This document shows positions 1 to 10,900 of a DNA stretch of 64,000 nucleotides, one piece after another. The stretch spans positions 8,556,001 through 8,620,000 of the forward strand of contig NC_039488.1 of NCBI RefSeq assembly GCF_003590095.1, given 5' to 3'. A program made the position numbers and the translations under genes. Each line of letters starts with the position of its first letter. Positions within the stretch are counted from its first letter, which is position 1. The notes below the pieces were generated by a model. The model did not search any database, was not told the DNA's origin, and worked only from the letters and a program-made list of their open reading frames with translations. The stretch comes from Trichoplusia ni. Lineage: Eukaryota > Arthropoda > Insecta > Lepidoptera > Noctuidae.

Positions 1-244
1 GTTTTCGTGGCATGGAGTGGCCAAAGAGTTTTGATGCGAATGTTTTTTTCTTTTCCATTCAAGTGAGATACTTCGTAATTACCTACCAATTTTTTTTTTA
101 ATGCCGCGAAACTTGCTGAATGGGTTCGTAGATTTCGGCAATGCTATGCTAAAACGAGACTAGGGTGATAAGTTAGTACTGTTAGCTGATATATCCACGT
201 TGTGAAAAAGAATTAGAATAGGACCCCAAGACACAAAAACAAAA
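1..244. other. Unannotated flank left of the scaffold gap
   Basis: AT-rich sequence with short T and A runs. I see no coding frame that survives without the N run, and no repeat shared with the rest of the window. Confidence 0.6.
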
Positions 245-1244
245 NNNNNNNNNNNNNNNNNNNNNNNNNNNNNNNNNNNNNNNNNNNNNNNNNNNNNNNN
301 NNNNNNNNNNNNNNNNNNNNNNNNNNNNNNNNNNNNNNNNNNNNNNNNNNNNNNNNNNNNNNNNNNNNNNNNNNNNNNNNNNNNNNNNNNNNNNNNNNNN
401 NNNNNNNNNNNNNNNNNNNNNNNNNNNNNNNNNNNNNNNNNNNNNNNNNNNNNNNNNNNNNNNNNNNNNNNNNNNNNNNNNNNNNNNNNNNNNNNNNNNN
501 NNNNNNNNNNNNNNNNNNNNNNNNNNNNNNNNNNNNNNNNNNNNNNNNNNNNNNNNNNNNNNNNNNNNNNNNNNNNNNNNNNNNNNNNNNNNNNNNNNNN
601 NNNNNNNNNNNNNNNNNNNNNNNNNNNNNNNNNNNNNNNNNNNNNNNNNNNNNNNNNNNNNNNNNNNNNNNNNNNNNNNNNNNNNNNNNNNNNNNNNNNN
701 NNNNNNNNNNNNNNNNNNNNNNNNNNNNNNNNNNNNNNNNNNNNNNNNNNNNNNNNNNNNNNNNNNNNNNNNNNNNNNNNNNNNNNNNNNNNNNNNNNNN
801 NNNNNNNNNNNNNNNNNNNNNNNNNNNNNNNNNNNNNNNNNNNNNNNNNNNNNNNNNNNNNNNNNNNNNNNNNNNNNNNNNNNNNNNNNNNNNNNNNNNN
901 NNNNNNNNNNNNNNNNNNNNNNNNNNNNNNNNNNNNNNNNNNNNNNNNNNNNNNNNNNNNNNNNNNNNNNNNNNNNNNNNNNNNNNNNNNNNNNNNNNNN
1001 NNNNNNNNNNNNNNNNNNNNNNNNNNNNNNNNNNNNNNNNNNNNNNNNNNNNNNNNNNNNNNNNNNNNNNNNNNNNNNNNNNNNNNNNNNNNNNNNNNNN
1101 NNNNNNNNNNNNNNNNNNNNNNNNNNNNNNNNNNNNNNNNNNNNNNNNNNNNNNNNNNNNNNNNNNNNNNNNNNNNNNNNNNNNNNNNNNNNNNNNNNNN
1201 NNNNNNNNNNNNNNNNNNNNNNNNNNNNNNNNNNNNNNNNNNNN
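245..1244. other. Assembly gap of 1,000 N
   Basis: Exactly 1,000 N bases, the usual placeholder for a scaffold gap of unknown size. It ends four bases before the 5' LTR of the copia element, so the element probably caused the assembly break. Frames that run through the gap are artefacts. Confidence 0.99.
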
Positions 1245-1248
1245 TATC

Positions 1249-1418
1249 TGTTAGTGAATAGGAACGCAACCATAATATTTTTTTTGTCTATAGTTGTTGT
1301 CTCTGCTTTTTGTTAACTTTTTGGTTGCCGCGCTTTCTATCTGTGTCTTCTGTGTAATAAAACTTCCAAAGTTAAAATACGTTTTAATTATTTATGTACC
1401 ACAACCACGATTCCTTTA
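1249..1418 (+). repeat. 5' LTR of the copia element
   Basis: Begins TGTTAGTG and ends TTCCTTTA. It matches 5476-5646 base for base except for one missing T. An AATAAA lies in the last third, as expected for an LTR R region. The left edge is complete, four bases from the assembly gap. Confidence 0.95.
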
Positions 1419-1440
1419 TGGTAGCAGAGCGTGGTTCCGA
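1419..1440 (+). promoter_or_regulatory. Primer-binding site, initiator tRNA-Met type
   Basis: Starts directly after the LTR with TGGTAGCAGAG, complementary to the CUCUGCUACCA 3' end of eukaryotic initiator tRNA-Met. Pairing with a few mismatches can extend over about 22 bases (about 19 of 22 against the tRNA as I recall it). The tRNA identity is an inference from that remembered sequence. Confidence 0.75.
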
Positions 1441-1574
1441 AGTGTACAGTTGGAAATATCGAGAAAGTGAAATAACTTCAATCCGAAAAATTGGCGGTAC
1501 CAATTTGAATTTGAGGTTAAGAAAATTTACGATCACAGTTTGTAAATTGCATATTTTTGGTGAAACACAACAAG

Positions 1575-2300
1575 ATGAGTCCCAATAATATGTTCAATTT
1601 GGAGAAATTGATCGGAAGAGAGAATTTTGCAACCTGGAAGTTCAGTATGAAGACATACTTGGAGCACGAGGATTTATGGTGTTGTGTTGAGCGCCCCGAT
1701 AATAAACCTGTAGATGCTAGTAAAGACGTAAAGGCGAAGTCAAGCTGATATTGTTGTTGGACCCACAGAATTACGTACATGTTCAGGAATGCAAAACTGC
1801 GAAGGAAGTATGGGAGAGTTTACAAAGGGCTTTTGATGACAACGGTTTAACCAGAAGAGTAGGTCTACTTAAGGATTTGATCAATACTACACTGGAGTCA
1901 AGCAATAGTGTTGAAGACTATGTTAGTAAAATAATGAACACTGCTCACAAACTGCGTAACATTGGATTTGATGTCAACGATGAGTGGCTTGGCACTTTGA
2001 TGTTGGCTGGTCTACCAGAAGAGTACAAGCCTATGATAATGGGGCTTGAGAGTTCTGGTATTCAAATCAGTGCTGATTCTGTAAAAACTAAACTCATTCA
2101 AGAGATAAACACATCAAAGTCAACCGCTTTCTACACAAACACTAAGAAAACAGGAAAAAACAGGAAATAATATGCAGCCAGTGAAATCAAAGGGACCTAG
2201 ATGTTACAATTGTAATAAGATGGTCATTTTGCCAAATATTGTAAACTGCCAAAGAAACAATCAGCAAGCAAAGGAGAGAGCTCCAGCTTTGTAGCAGCTT
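1575..2300 (+). pseudogene. gag: copia gag region with frame breaks, including a split CCHC zinc knuckle
   Basis: ATG at 1575 opens a Gag-like frame (MSPNNMFNLEKLIG) that closes at 1746-1748. Gag similarity resumes in another frame from about 1745 (LLLDPQNYVHVQE) and stops at 2168-2170. It resumes in a third frame from about 2172 with the knuckle half CYNC, and shifts again near 2218 before GHFAKYC. The pattern Cys-X2-Cys-X4-His-X4-Cys is complete only if a break inside the knuckle is allowed. Each break is one or two bases and several lie beside A runs. Normal copia Gag binds and packages the element RNA. This copy gives only fragments, unless the breaks are assembly errors. Confidence 0.85.
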
Positions 2301-2324
2301 TTTCAGCCACCGTCAAAGAGAACA

Positions 2325-5300
2325 TTAGTGACTATAAATGGTTTCTAGACTCCGGTGCATCCATGCATATGACTAGTAGAAAAGATTGGATGTACAATGT
2401 TGCCGAGCCATCTGTAAATAGTATCACTGTAGCAAACAAAGAGCCATTAGCTGTGAAGGGAGTTGGTTGTGTAGACATACATTTAAGTCAAGATAAAGTA
2501 ATACAAGTTAAGAATGTTTGTATGTACCTGGCCTAGCTGCTAATTTACTTTCAGTTAGTACTATTGTGAAAAATGGACATAAAGTTATTTTTAACAAAAG
2601 GGGATGTGAAATTCAAGATGGGAAAGATGAGGTGGTGTGCACTGCAACATTGAGCAACAAGTTATACATCATGGATACCAGTAAAGAAGTAGCACATTTA
2701 ACCTCAAGCTCTCTTAATTGTAATAACACTTACCTGTGGCACCTGCGAATGGGCCATTTGAATATTCCAGATGTGAAGAAGCTGCCTAGCTGCACTGATG
2801 GTGTGACTCTGACTCAGGAAGAATGTAATGTCACATGCACTTATTGTATGGAAGGTAAGCAAGCAAGGACGCCATTCAAAAATGTGGGTTCCAGAGCTAC
2901 AAGACCGCTGGAACTAATACATTCAGACTTGTGTGGCCCTATGGAAAATTTATCATTTGGAGGTATGAAATACTTTATTACCTACATTGATGACTACACA
3001 CGAATGGTCCATATTTATTTTCTGAAAGATAAGTTAAATATTTTAGAAACATTTAAGGATTTCAAGTTAAAAGTAGAGAATGAATTGAATCATAAGATAA
3101 CAAAGCTTCGAACAGATAATGGTAAAGAATACTGCAACTATAACTTTGAAAAGTTCTTATCTAATCATGGTATAATTCATCAGACCTCTACTCCATACAC
3201 TCCCCAGCAAAACGGCATGGCTGAGAGAATGAACAGGACTTTGGTGGAACGAGCACGGTGCATGTTGTTTTATGCTAACCTGGAGAAGAACTACTGGGCT
3301 GAAGCTGTGGCAACGGCTGCATATGTAATAAACCGTTCCCCGACAAAGTCATTACAAGGTAAAACTCCATATGAAATGTGGAAAGGTAAGAAACCTAATT
3401 TATCACACATGAAGATATTTGGCTCTGAAGCTATGGTTTATAATCCTAAAGAAAAACGCCAAAAGTGGGATAGAAAATCCGTAAAAATGATACTTGTGGG
3501 ATATTGTGAAAACACAAAGGGATATCGTTTTATGGATCCGAAGACACACAAAGTCGTCAAAAGTAGAGATGTTTCTTTTATTGAAAATTATAATCCGGAT
3601 GTCAGTGTGCCAGTTAATTGTGAAACTTCTGTTCCAGTAAAGGACAGCCAAACAGCCACTGCAAGTCTCGGCTCATTAGAAAATAGAGACAAAATACACA
3701 CTCAGGAGTCATCATCCACATCTGCGCCTGTGGTGTCCTGCAGAGACTCAGACACACAAGGTAATAGTGAAGACTCAAGTGAGTATGACACTGACACAGG
3801 AGAACTTGATGAAACTTACCATCCTCCATATCCGATAAGACAGAATTACAATAGTAATGTAACATTGAGGTCAGCACGGTCACAGGCTAAACAAGATGAG
3901 GCACAAAATGGAAAGATGGGTTTATTGTGTTTGTTTACTGATTTGACTGACCCACAGACTGTTGAGCAAGCACTTGCATCACCACAAGCTACTGAATGGA
4001 AGAGGGCCATGGACGAGGAGTATACTTCCCTGATGAAGAATAAGACATGGATTTTGACAGATCTCCCTCCAGGTAAAAAGGCTCTCCCAAACAAGTGGGT
4101 GTTCAAGACAAAAACAGACCAGAGTGGGAATGTTCAGAGATATAAGGCAAGGCTTGTAATAAAGGGATATGCACAAAGATGGGGCACAGATTATGAAGAA
4201 ATATACTCACCAGTTGTCAGATACACCACTATCCGCTATCTATTTGCCCTAGCAGCCAGGTATGGATTGGCAATAGATCAAATGGATGCTGTATCTGCTT
4301 TTCTGCAAGGAAAGATTGATAGAGAAATTTACATGCAACAGCCAGAGGAGTATAAGCTTGGATCTCAGGTATGCATGCTACAGAAATCAATATATGGTCT
4401 CAAGCAAGCTAGCAGGCTCTGGAACCTGAAATTAAAATCTGTACTTCATGAGTTAGGAATGACACAATCAAAAACTGATCCTTGTGTCTATTGTAATAAG
4501 GAGAAGAATACCTTTATAGCCATCTGGGTGGATGACTTAATATTATTCACGGCTGAAGAAAATACAAAAAATATTTTCAAAGAGAAACTGAAGGAACACT
4601 TTGAAATGAAAGATCTTGGTCCAGCAAGTCAATGTGTTGGTCTACATATTACCAGAGACGGAGATCAAGTACTATTAGACCAAGAAAAATACATAAATGA
4701 TATATTAGCTCGGTTCAGAATGTTTGACTGCAAATCTGTGAAAACACCATTTGAAGCTGGCATGAAACTTGGTGCTAAAAATGAAGAAGACGAAATTGCT
4801 GACTGTCCATATCAACAGGCCATTGGCTCCTTACTGTATGTGGCTCAGGGTACCCGCCCTGATATATCGTTTGCAGTAAACACACTGAGTAGATTTAACA
4901 AAAATCCTACCACTGCACACTGGGCTGCAGTTAAAAGAATTTTCCGATATCTACAGGGTACCAAAGACTTGAAATTAGTTTATACCAAAGATGGTAATGA
5001 GAAAATCACAGGATATTGTGATGCTGATTGGGCAAGCGATGTGCGCGACAGGAAGTCGTGCACGGGTTACATTTTTTTGTTGCAGGGTGGTGCAATATCT
5101 TGGCGGTCACAAAAGCAGCAGACTGTGGCGCTGTCTACTGCTGAGGCCGAGTACATGTCGATGTCGTCAGCGGCGCAGGAGGCGCTGTGGCTCCAACAAC
5201 TGCATGCTGAACTTGGTCAAGAACAGAGCAACCCACTCGTCATATTTAGTGATAACCAGAGTGCAATTAAATTGTCCAATAATGATTGTTATCTGCCTAG

Positions 5301-5469
5301 GTCGCGGCATATTGATATCCGCTATCATTTTCTTAAAGATCACGTAAATAATTTAGATATAAAGTTTAGTTATGTTAAGGGTGAGGAAATGATTGCTGAT
5401 AATTTAACTAAGGGCACCACTGCTGACAAGCATTTGTATTGTGTAAAAAGGATGGGGTTGCGTCCCTAG
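2325..5469 (+). CDS. pol: copia pol: protease (frame-broken), integrase, reverse transcriptase, RNase H
   Basis: The protease segment carries the aspartic motif DSGAS at 2348-2362, but it lies in a different frame from the rest. The frames meet near 2516-2520, where one T appears to be missing. From 2518 to the TAG at 5467-5469 about 983 codons are open. In order they hold a pre-integrase zinc finger (WHLRMGHL, then CTYC); the integrase core with its acidic triad (HSDLCGP, LRTDNGKEY, QNGMAERMNRT); reverse transcriptase (DQMDAVSAFLQG, YGLKQASR, catalytic WVDDLILF); and RNase H (GYCDADWASD, STAEAEY, SDNQSAIK). The motifs are those of the copia family and all catalytic residues look intact. There is no envelope gene. 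The 2518 border is a frame edge, not a true start. Confidence 0.93.
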
Positions 5470-5475
5470 GGAGGG
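5468..5475 (+). promoter_or_regulatory. Polypurine tract of the copia element
   Basis: AGGGAGGG directly before the TG of the 3' LTR, the expected place for the plus-strand primer. It overlaps the pol stop codon. Confidence 0.85.
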
Positions 5476-5646
5476 TGTTAGTGAATAGGAACGCAACCAT
5501 AATATTTTTTTTGTCTATAGTTTGTTGTCTCTGCTTTTTGTTAACTTTTTGGTTGCCGCGCTTTCTATCTGTGTCTTCTGTGTAATAAAACTTCCAAAGT
5601 TAAAATACGTTTTAATTATTTATGTACCACAACCACGATTCCTTTA
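5476..5646 (+). repeat. 3' LTR of the copia element
   Basis: 171 bp, starting TGTTAGTG and ending TTCCTTTA, the same as the 5' LTR apart from one extra T. It is followed by atatc, the presumed target-site duplicate. Confidence 0.95.
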
Positions 5647-7966
5647 ATATCCAAGTTACTCAGAGGATATAGTAAGTGGAAAAATGATTAAGAGCTTAAT
5701 TACAAAGTTACTGTAGATATTGTTTTCTGGGGATTGTGGTTTAGATGTTAATTTTTCAATGCAAAACAAAGAATTTGTACAAAGCAATGCAGGCGTGCTG
5801 ACGCCATTGCAATGAATTGATATAAGTATTTTGTGTAAAAAGATAATTGTTAAGGGTCTGTTTTGTGAATACAAATGATTGATGAATACAAATAGTTTTA
5901 CTGCAGAGAAGGATCTTATTGTTCCTATATTTGGCTGATAATGTGCGAAATTATAATTGTTCGAAACTGACAAGATGTGCTCGATAAATACCTGAGTTTT
6001 AGTTTCATAAAAAAACAAGTTTATAGTCTTTTTGAATCAATTATCGTTCATTAACACAGCACCAAAACAACTTAACTGCGTGCTTAAGATATCATATGGT
6101 TGAAAAGCGTAATATTCAACGCATGGACGATATAAACTCTTCAGCATAATGAAACTGATAAGCTTATAAAAAAAATACCTTGTGTATGACATCAAGAAAC
6201 TCTATTTTCTTATTTTACATACTTTTTAAATGTATATAACAATAAGTAGTGGTTAAATTGTCGGGGTACAATCAAAGACTAGATCGTAATCAGAATTGTT
6301 TATTCTAATTCCACGCAATTTTCACAGATATAATTGAAAGATGATAGGGATCAGGTCAATGATAATGCGATTATTCAGTAACTTGTTACATACAGCAAAT
6401 TAATAAAAGCTGCATGGTAATCTGTATGCGATTTTTATTTACAAATAATTAGCCACAGCCTGAGAATAACCAAATATTGTCTCAAAGACCTGTCACTGAT
6501 TTAGCTAACACTATCAATAACATTGAGGTCACGGCTAAAACGACACTTGCAAAACAAATGCAGATAAGTTTAACTCTTCTGATGTATTATCAAGTATAAA
6601 TGCACCTTTTAGTTTTATTACTAAAAACAAGTCGGGGAACGAGTCTGTTTTTTTTATAACAAGACTTGTAAGTAGCGCTTTAGCCACGATTAATATATAT
6701 TATCGTCAAGTGCTCTTTACAAACGATTGCAGCTATAAGTTAACTACTTCGATTTCATAAAATTCATGTGTCAAATTTTCTAATAATCTACATCTAAAAT
6801 GTGTTTGGTTTTAGGTACTAAGTCGAAAAATAATTAACAGCTGCGACAAAGGTCTGAATGTTTTATAAAAAATAATGAGACATACAATCATTACACATAT
6901 AATTTACATAAAAATTTATAAAAAGAACAATTAAGTGTCTTACATAGAACCGTTAGTTGTGAACGTTTCAAACATAGTTTCGTAACATCATTAAAACTAC
7001 TAGTAACAACAAGAACATTAAATCTAGTTGTATTCAGTCTTCATTCAAACTTTCACACTCAATTCCAAGACACAGCTGATTAAAAAAATCAATTTACGAA
7101 GTATCATCATCTTTCAAATCACGCAATTGGTAATTAAATTATATACTACTATTTTGTACAATTGGGCCAACTAAATAAAAATGGTGGCTATGTTTGTTTC
7201 ACTTCAAACATTTTGTTCTAACATTCATCTGAAGTAAAACACAAGTTTAGCATCACTTGTGTTTTTACAGCAGGTGTTATGAATTCACAAAGATGTTTGT
7301 ACAATCTTAACAGATAGCATAAGTAGATCTGTGCAAAACATTGTTTATCTAGGTCACGGTAACTTTCGCTGACCCAATTACTTTCAGAATTCTCTAATCT
7401 TACACAAAATAAACTGCTTCGTTTACATCATGTCATCAACAAACACAAAGCAGTTTCATTCGAATCACAATTATTTAGAAGCAGACAGTCAGATCATGGC
7501 GTCACAGCGTGATGACTCTGAATAAACAATTCTATTGTATAACTAATAGTTGACAGAATCAAGTTTAGGAGGTGTCCTATTGATGACTCGCCCTGTACAA
7601 TTATAAAAACATACAAACAACTTTGAGATCATACAGAAATATTTATTATTACAAAACTGAAGTCATATAGTACAAAAGGTATTTATTTACACATTAATAT
7701 GCACAATGTAATAATTAAATGACGAATATACATACAAAACAGATTTTCGAAAATATCTGTCTCATAATAAATCGCAATGAAACATTGCTTGAAGTGGGCA
7801 CCTCCTGCACTTTGTAACCAAAGACATTCGAAAAAATAATTACAGATCAATTACAAAAAAAAGGTCCAAACTTCATTTGTTATCACTATTAATTAACTAA
7901 ATTTTGTAGTAATTTTGAACAAAAATGTACCTAGAATCTAGCTACATAAATCACATGGGGACATTT
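5647..7966. other. Right flank of the copia element and likely PPTC7 3' UTR
   Basis: AT-rich, with no supported gene. Its right part (about 7640-7966) is probably the 3' UTR of PPTC7. Minus-strand AATAAA signals sit at 7682-7687 and 7642-7647. The rest (5647-7600) shows only short chance frames and no terminal repeats that I could pair. Confidence 0.55.
7642..7687 (-). terminator. Candidate PPTC7 polyadenylation signals
   Basis: TTTATT on the plus strand (AATAAA on the minus strand) at 7682-7687 and 7642-7647, about 280-325 bases past the PPTC7 stop. Which one is used cannot be told from sequence. Confidence 0.45.
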
Positions 7967-10900
7967 TCATAGCGCTACAATTGCAAGTAGCACCGTTATG
8001 TCGTCCGGTTTTCCCCCTGTAAACAAAACACATTTATTATTTAATTGATATTTTGAGAATTGAATTTTTATATATATTTCTATTACAAACCTACTGAGAT
8101 TTTATCAATCAAAGTGTTGTTATAAATTGAATGGCACCACTTTCTACAAAAACTAGAAGCTGATCCACGACAGAAGAGATTGCAGGCATTTATGTAGAAT
8201 ATCGTGAAGGTAATAAACGAAAAGATTTACCCTGTACATTGTGTAAATCATAGTTTTTTTCATCTTTTTTATGTAAATTCGTTAGACAGTCGACATTCTG
8301 CATTTATTTTTAAACGTTACAAGAAAGTTGATGTTGGTTAACTTACCAATAGCATCAATGCCATTCTGTCGCGCGCTCTTGGCGAAGGGCGACATATAGC
8401 AGCCATCGAAGGACAAGTTGCGCGCCATCCACGCGATGGAGTTGGCGACGGCCTGCAGGCGCTGCGTGTCGCCGGCGAGGCCCTGCGCGCGCCGCATCTC
8501 CGCCACCAGCACCGGCTCCGGCACGTTGTCGAACACGCCGTCAGTAGCGACTAGGATCACGTCGCCGCACTCCACTGAGAACTCTGACGTCTCCGCTGAT
8601 TCTGGCCTAAAGAAACGATTTTGGTTAAGTAAATATGATTAATCGGTTCGAATCTAAAAGTAAATACATAAAATAAATGTGGACAACATCACATACATTG
8701 TTCTGAACCCAAAGTAAATTGCTAAAGCACTTGTATTATGGAATTCAGATACAACGTAAGTACCACAAACACCCAGACATTGACCCGACCGGGGATCGAA
8801 CCCGGGACCTCAGAGCTAGCGACACCTTGAAACCGGTGCGTACGCCACTCGACCACGGAGGTCGTCTAGAACCTACTACTATTATAAAGGCGAAAGTTTG
8901 TAAGTATGGATGTATGGATGTTTGTTACTCTTTCACGTAAAAACTACTGAATGGGTTTGAATGAAACTTTACCACAATATAGCTTATACATCAGAATAAT
9001 ACATAGGCTACAGTTTTTGAGGTTTCTAATATGAGGTCGTAAAAAAACACATTTTTGCGCTTACATTGCAAACGCTGACTGAATCCTACAAGAGAGGCAG
9101 ATAGATAGATAAAAGGCAGGTATAAATTATAACTTATATCTTCTAACCACGCAGACGAAGTCGCGGGCAACAGCTAGTTACTTCTAATTCTAACAAATAT
9201 CAATTTTAAGGATTTTTAACTTTCCAAGTTAAAAACTGCATTCAGGGAGCGAAAAATAAGTATATTGTAGGTAAAAATCCTACGAGACTTCAGCATAGAA
9301 TATCCTCGGTGAGTGAGGATGTGAGTCATCGTTCAGTGTTTAATTATCTCTTATTTATTGCAAGAAGTACGTGTTTACGCCACTTCATAATATTGCTTCG
9401 TAAAAAGTCCCCTCGCTCTATCTTTCTATCTTAGATATTATCTTTTTTCTATATCGTTCCTTTTTAGTTATTACATTTAACGTAGAAATAGTCTTAAAAC
9501 ACATTCAATAGGTGTGAAGTAAATATTTGACCTCGTTCAGGACGGTATTGTGACGTTCAGACCTATTTATCAACTAACAAATCTTGAGCTAGAATTTAAA
9601 ATTTAAATTTTGAGGAAAGGTTAAAACGTTTTCCGAATACCTATTTGCCTGAAACCTCGATGATACAGATCGGTGTGTAGCAAACACACTCCTGCGCGTG
9701 TTTTGCCAGCTATTTAAATATGAAAAGAGTTGCATGGCGAACGCATGACATGAAAGTGACTCGGTACTGACTGACACCATTAGTTATCTTTAAATCGCTA
9801 GGAATAAAAGCAAAAGTGGTACGATTTACAGTGACACGCATTAATATATCAGTAATCACTATGTAAACAGCTCAGAATGAATGTTATGTGTATGATATTA
9901 TCATACTTTTATACTAGCTACGTAAAGCCTAATCATTGATTACTTGTCAAAGAAAGAGCATTTCGCTAGCTTTATAGTGTCAGCTAAAATTTAAACACTA
10001 TTCAATTTATTCTATTTAATACCGACACTAACACAAATTAATAAGCATGTTTGGTGTAAACTGTGTCAAATTTCAGATCACACAAATTTAAATGTGTAAA
10101 CAAAACATCAGTCAAAGAAAATCAGGCGTTCAATGCATGAAAGAAGGTATTTCTGTTATAACTGACTTGTAATAATTTACAATAACATTGATAAATCTTG
10201 TACGAGTACAAACTCAGACTAAAGAAAATGAAAATACGCATAAAATTATTCACGAAATTGTTAAAAATATTGTTGGACTTTACACTTATTTACATATCAA
10301 CTAAGTAACTATATTACGTATTGGGATGCTGAGACGTAACAGCGCATTCAAGGATCTAAGATCTATAAATACATAAGTCATACATCTACACAGTGACGAC
10401 AGACAATGCTATTTATTTGATGTCAATGATGTAATTCAATTATCGTGTCAATAACCTCACGGCTATTTCATTCTCACTTTCTGGCGGCATTGAGCCTATT
10501 GCGATTAATACAATACGTATCTTAATTAAAAGAAGTAATTTTAGTGCCAATAGCAAACAAGTAAACACAAATCCATAAATTTAAGAGAACGCGCGAGTTT
10601 AAAGACCTGGCAAATATCCAATGAGCTAAAAATTCTAATATTAGTGCATACAGAAATACAACAGCTGTATGTGGAATGAGCACATGACTACTCTCGTGGT
10701 TGTAGCATAATGGGTCTTATGACTGCGGCTACCAAATCTGGACGAGAGTAGACGTAATTGTGTAGACTTGTGATAACGGAGATCTACCTATTTTAATCCA
10801 TTAATTATATTGTTGTTCGATATACTGATAATCTCTGACCCTTATCGCGGTTATACAAGGTCATATTAAGTTCATGAATGTAGGTACTTGATGAGTCTGA

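Larger units (their letters stand above)
1249..5646 (+). mobile_element. Ty1/copia-type LTR retrotransposon, near full length, with broken gag/protease
   Basis: The element is bounded by LTRs of 170 bp (1249-1418) and 171 bp (5476-5646). They differ by one T, in a TTG/TTTG stretch near 1294/5521. A primer-binding site follows the 5' LTR and a purine tract precedes the 3' LTR. The four bases before the 5' LTR (tatc) equal the last four of the five bases after the 3' LTR (atatc), which fits a 5-bp target duplication whose first base lies in the gap. Domain order is Gag, zinc knuckle, protease, integrase, reverse transcriptase, RNase H, with integrase before reverse transcriptase as in copia elements. 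Identical LTRs mean a recent insertion. Several one-base frame breaks between 1740 and 2520 mean this copy, as assembled, cannot make a full polyprotein. Confidence 0.97.

Noticed and set aside
160..1273. Two long minus-strand frames of over 360 codons
   Set aside because: They exist only because N codons are not stops. Fewer than 40 residues come from real bases.
3403..4176. Several minus-strand frames of 65-89 codons inside pol
   Set aside because: Shadows of the conserved copia pol frame on the other strand, with no independent similarity.
8780..8862. A tRNA-like sequence with A and B boxes
   Set aside because: No credible acceptor, anticodon and T stems pair as a cloverleaf, and it continues into a SINE body. 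It is the SINE head, not a tRNA gene.
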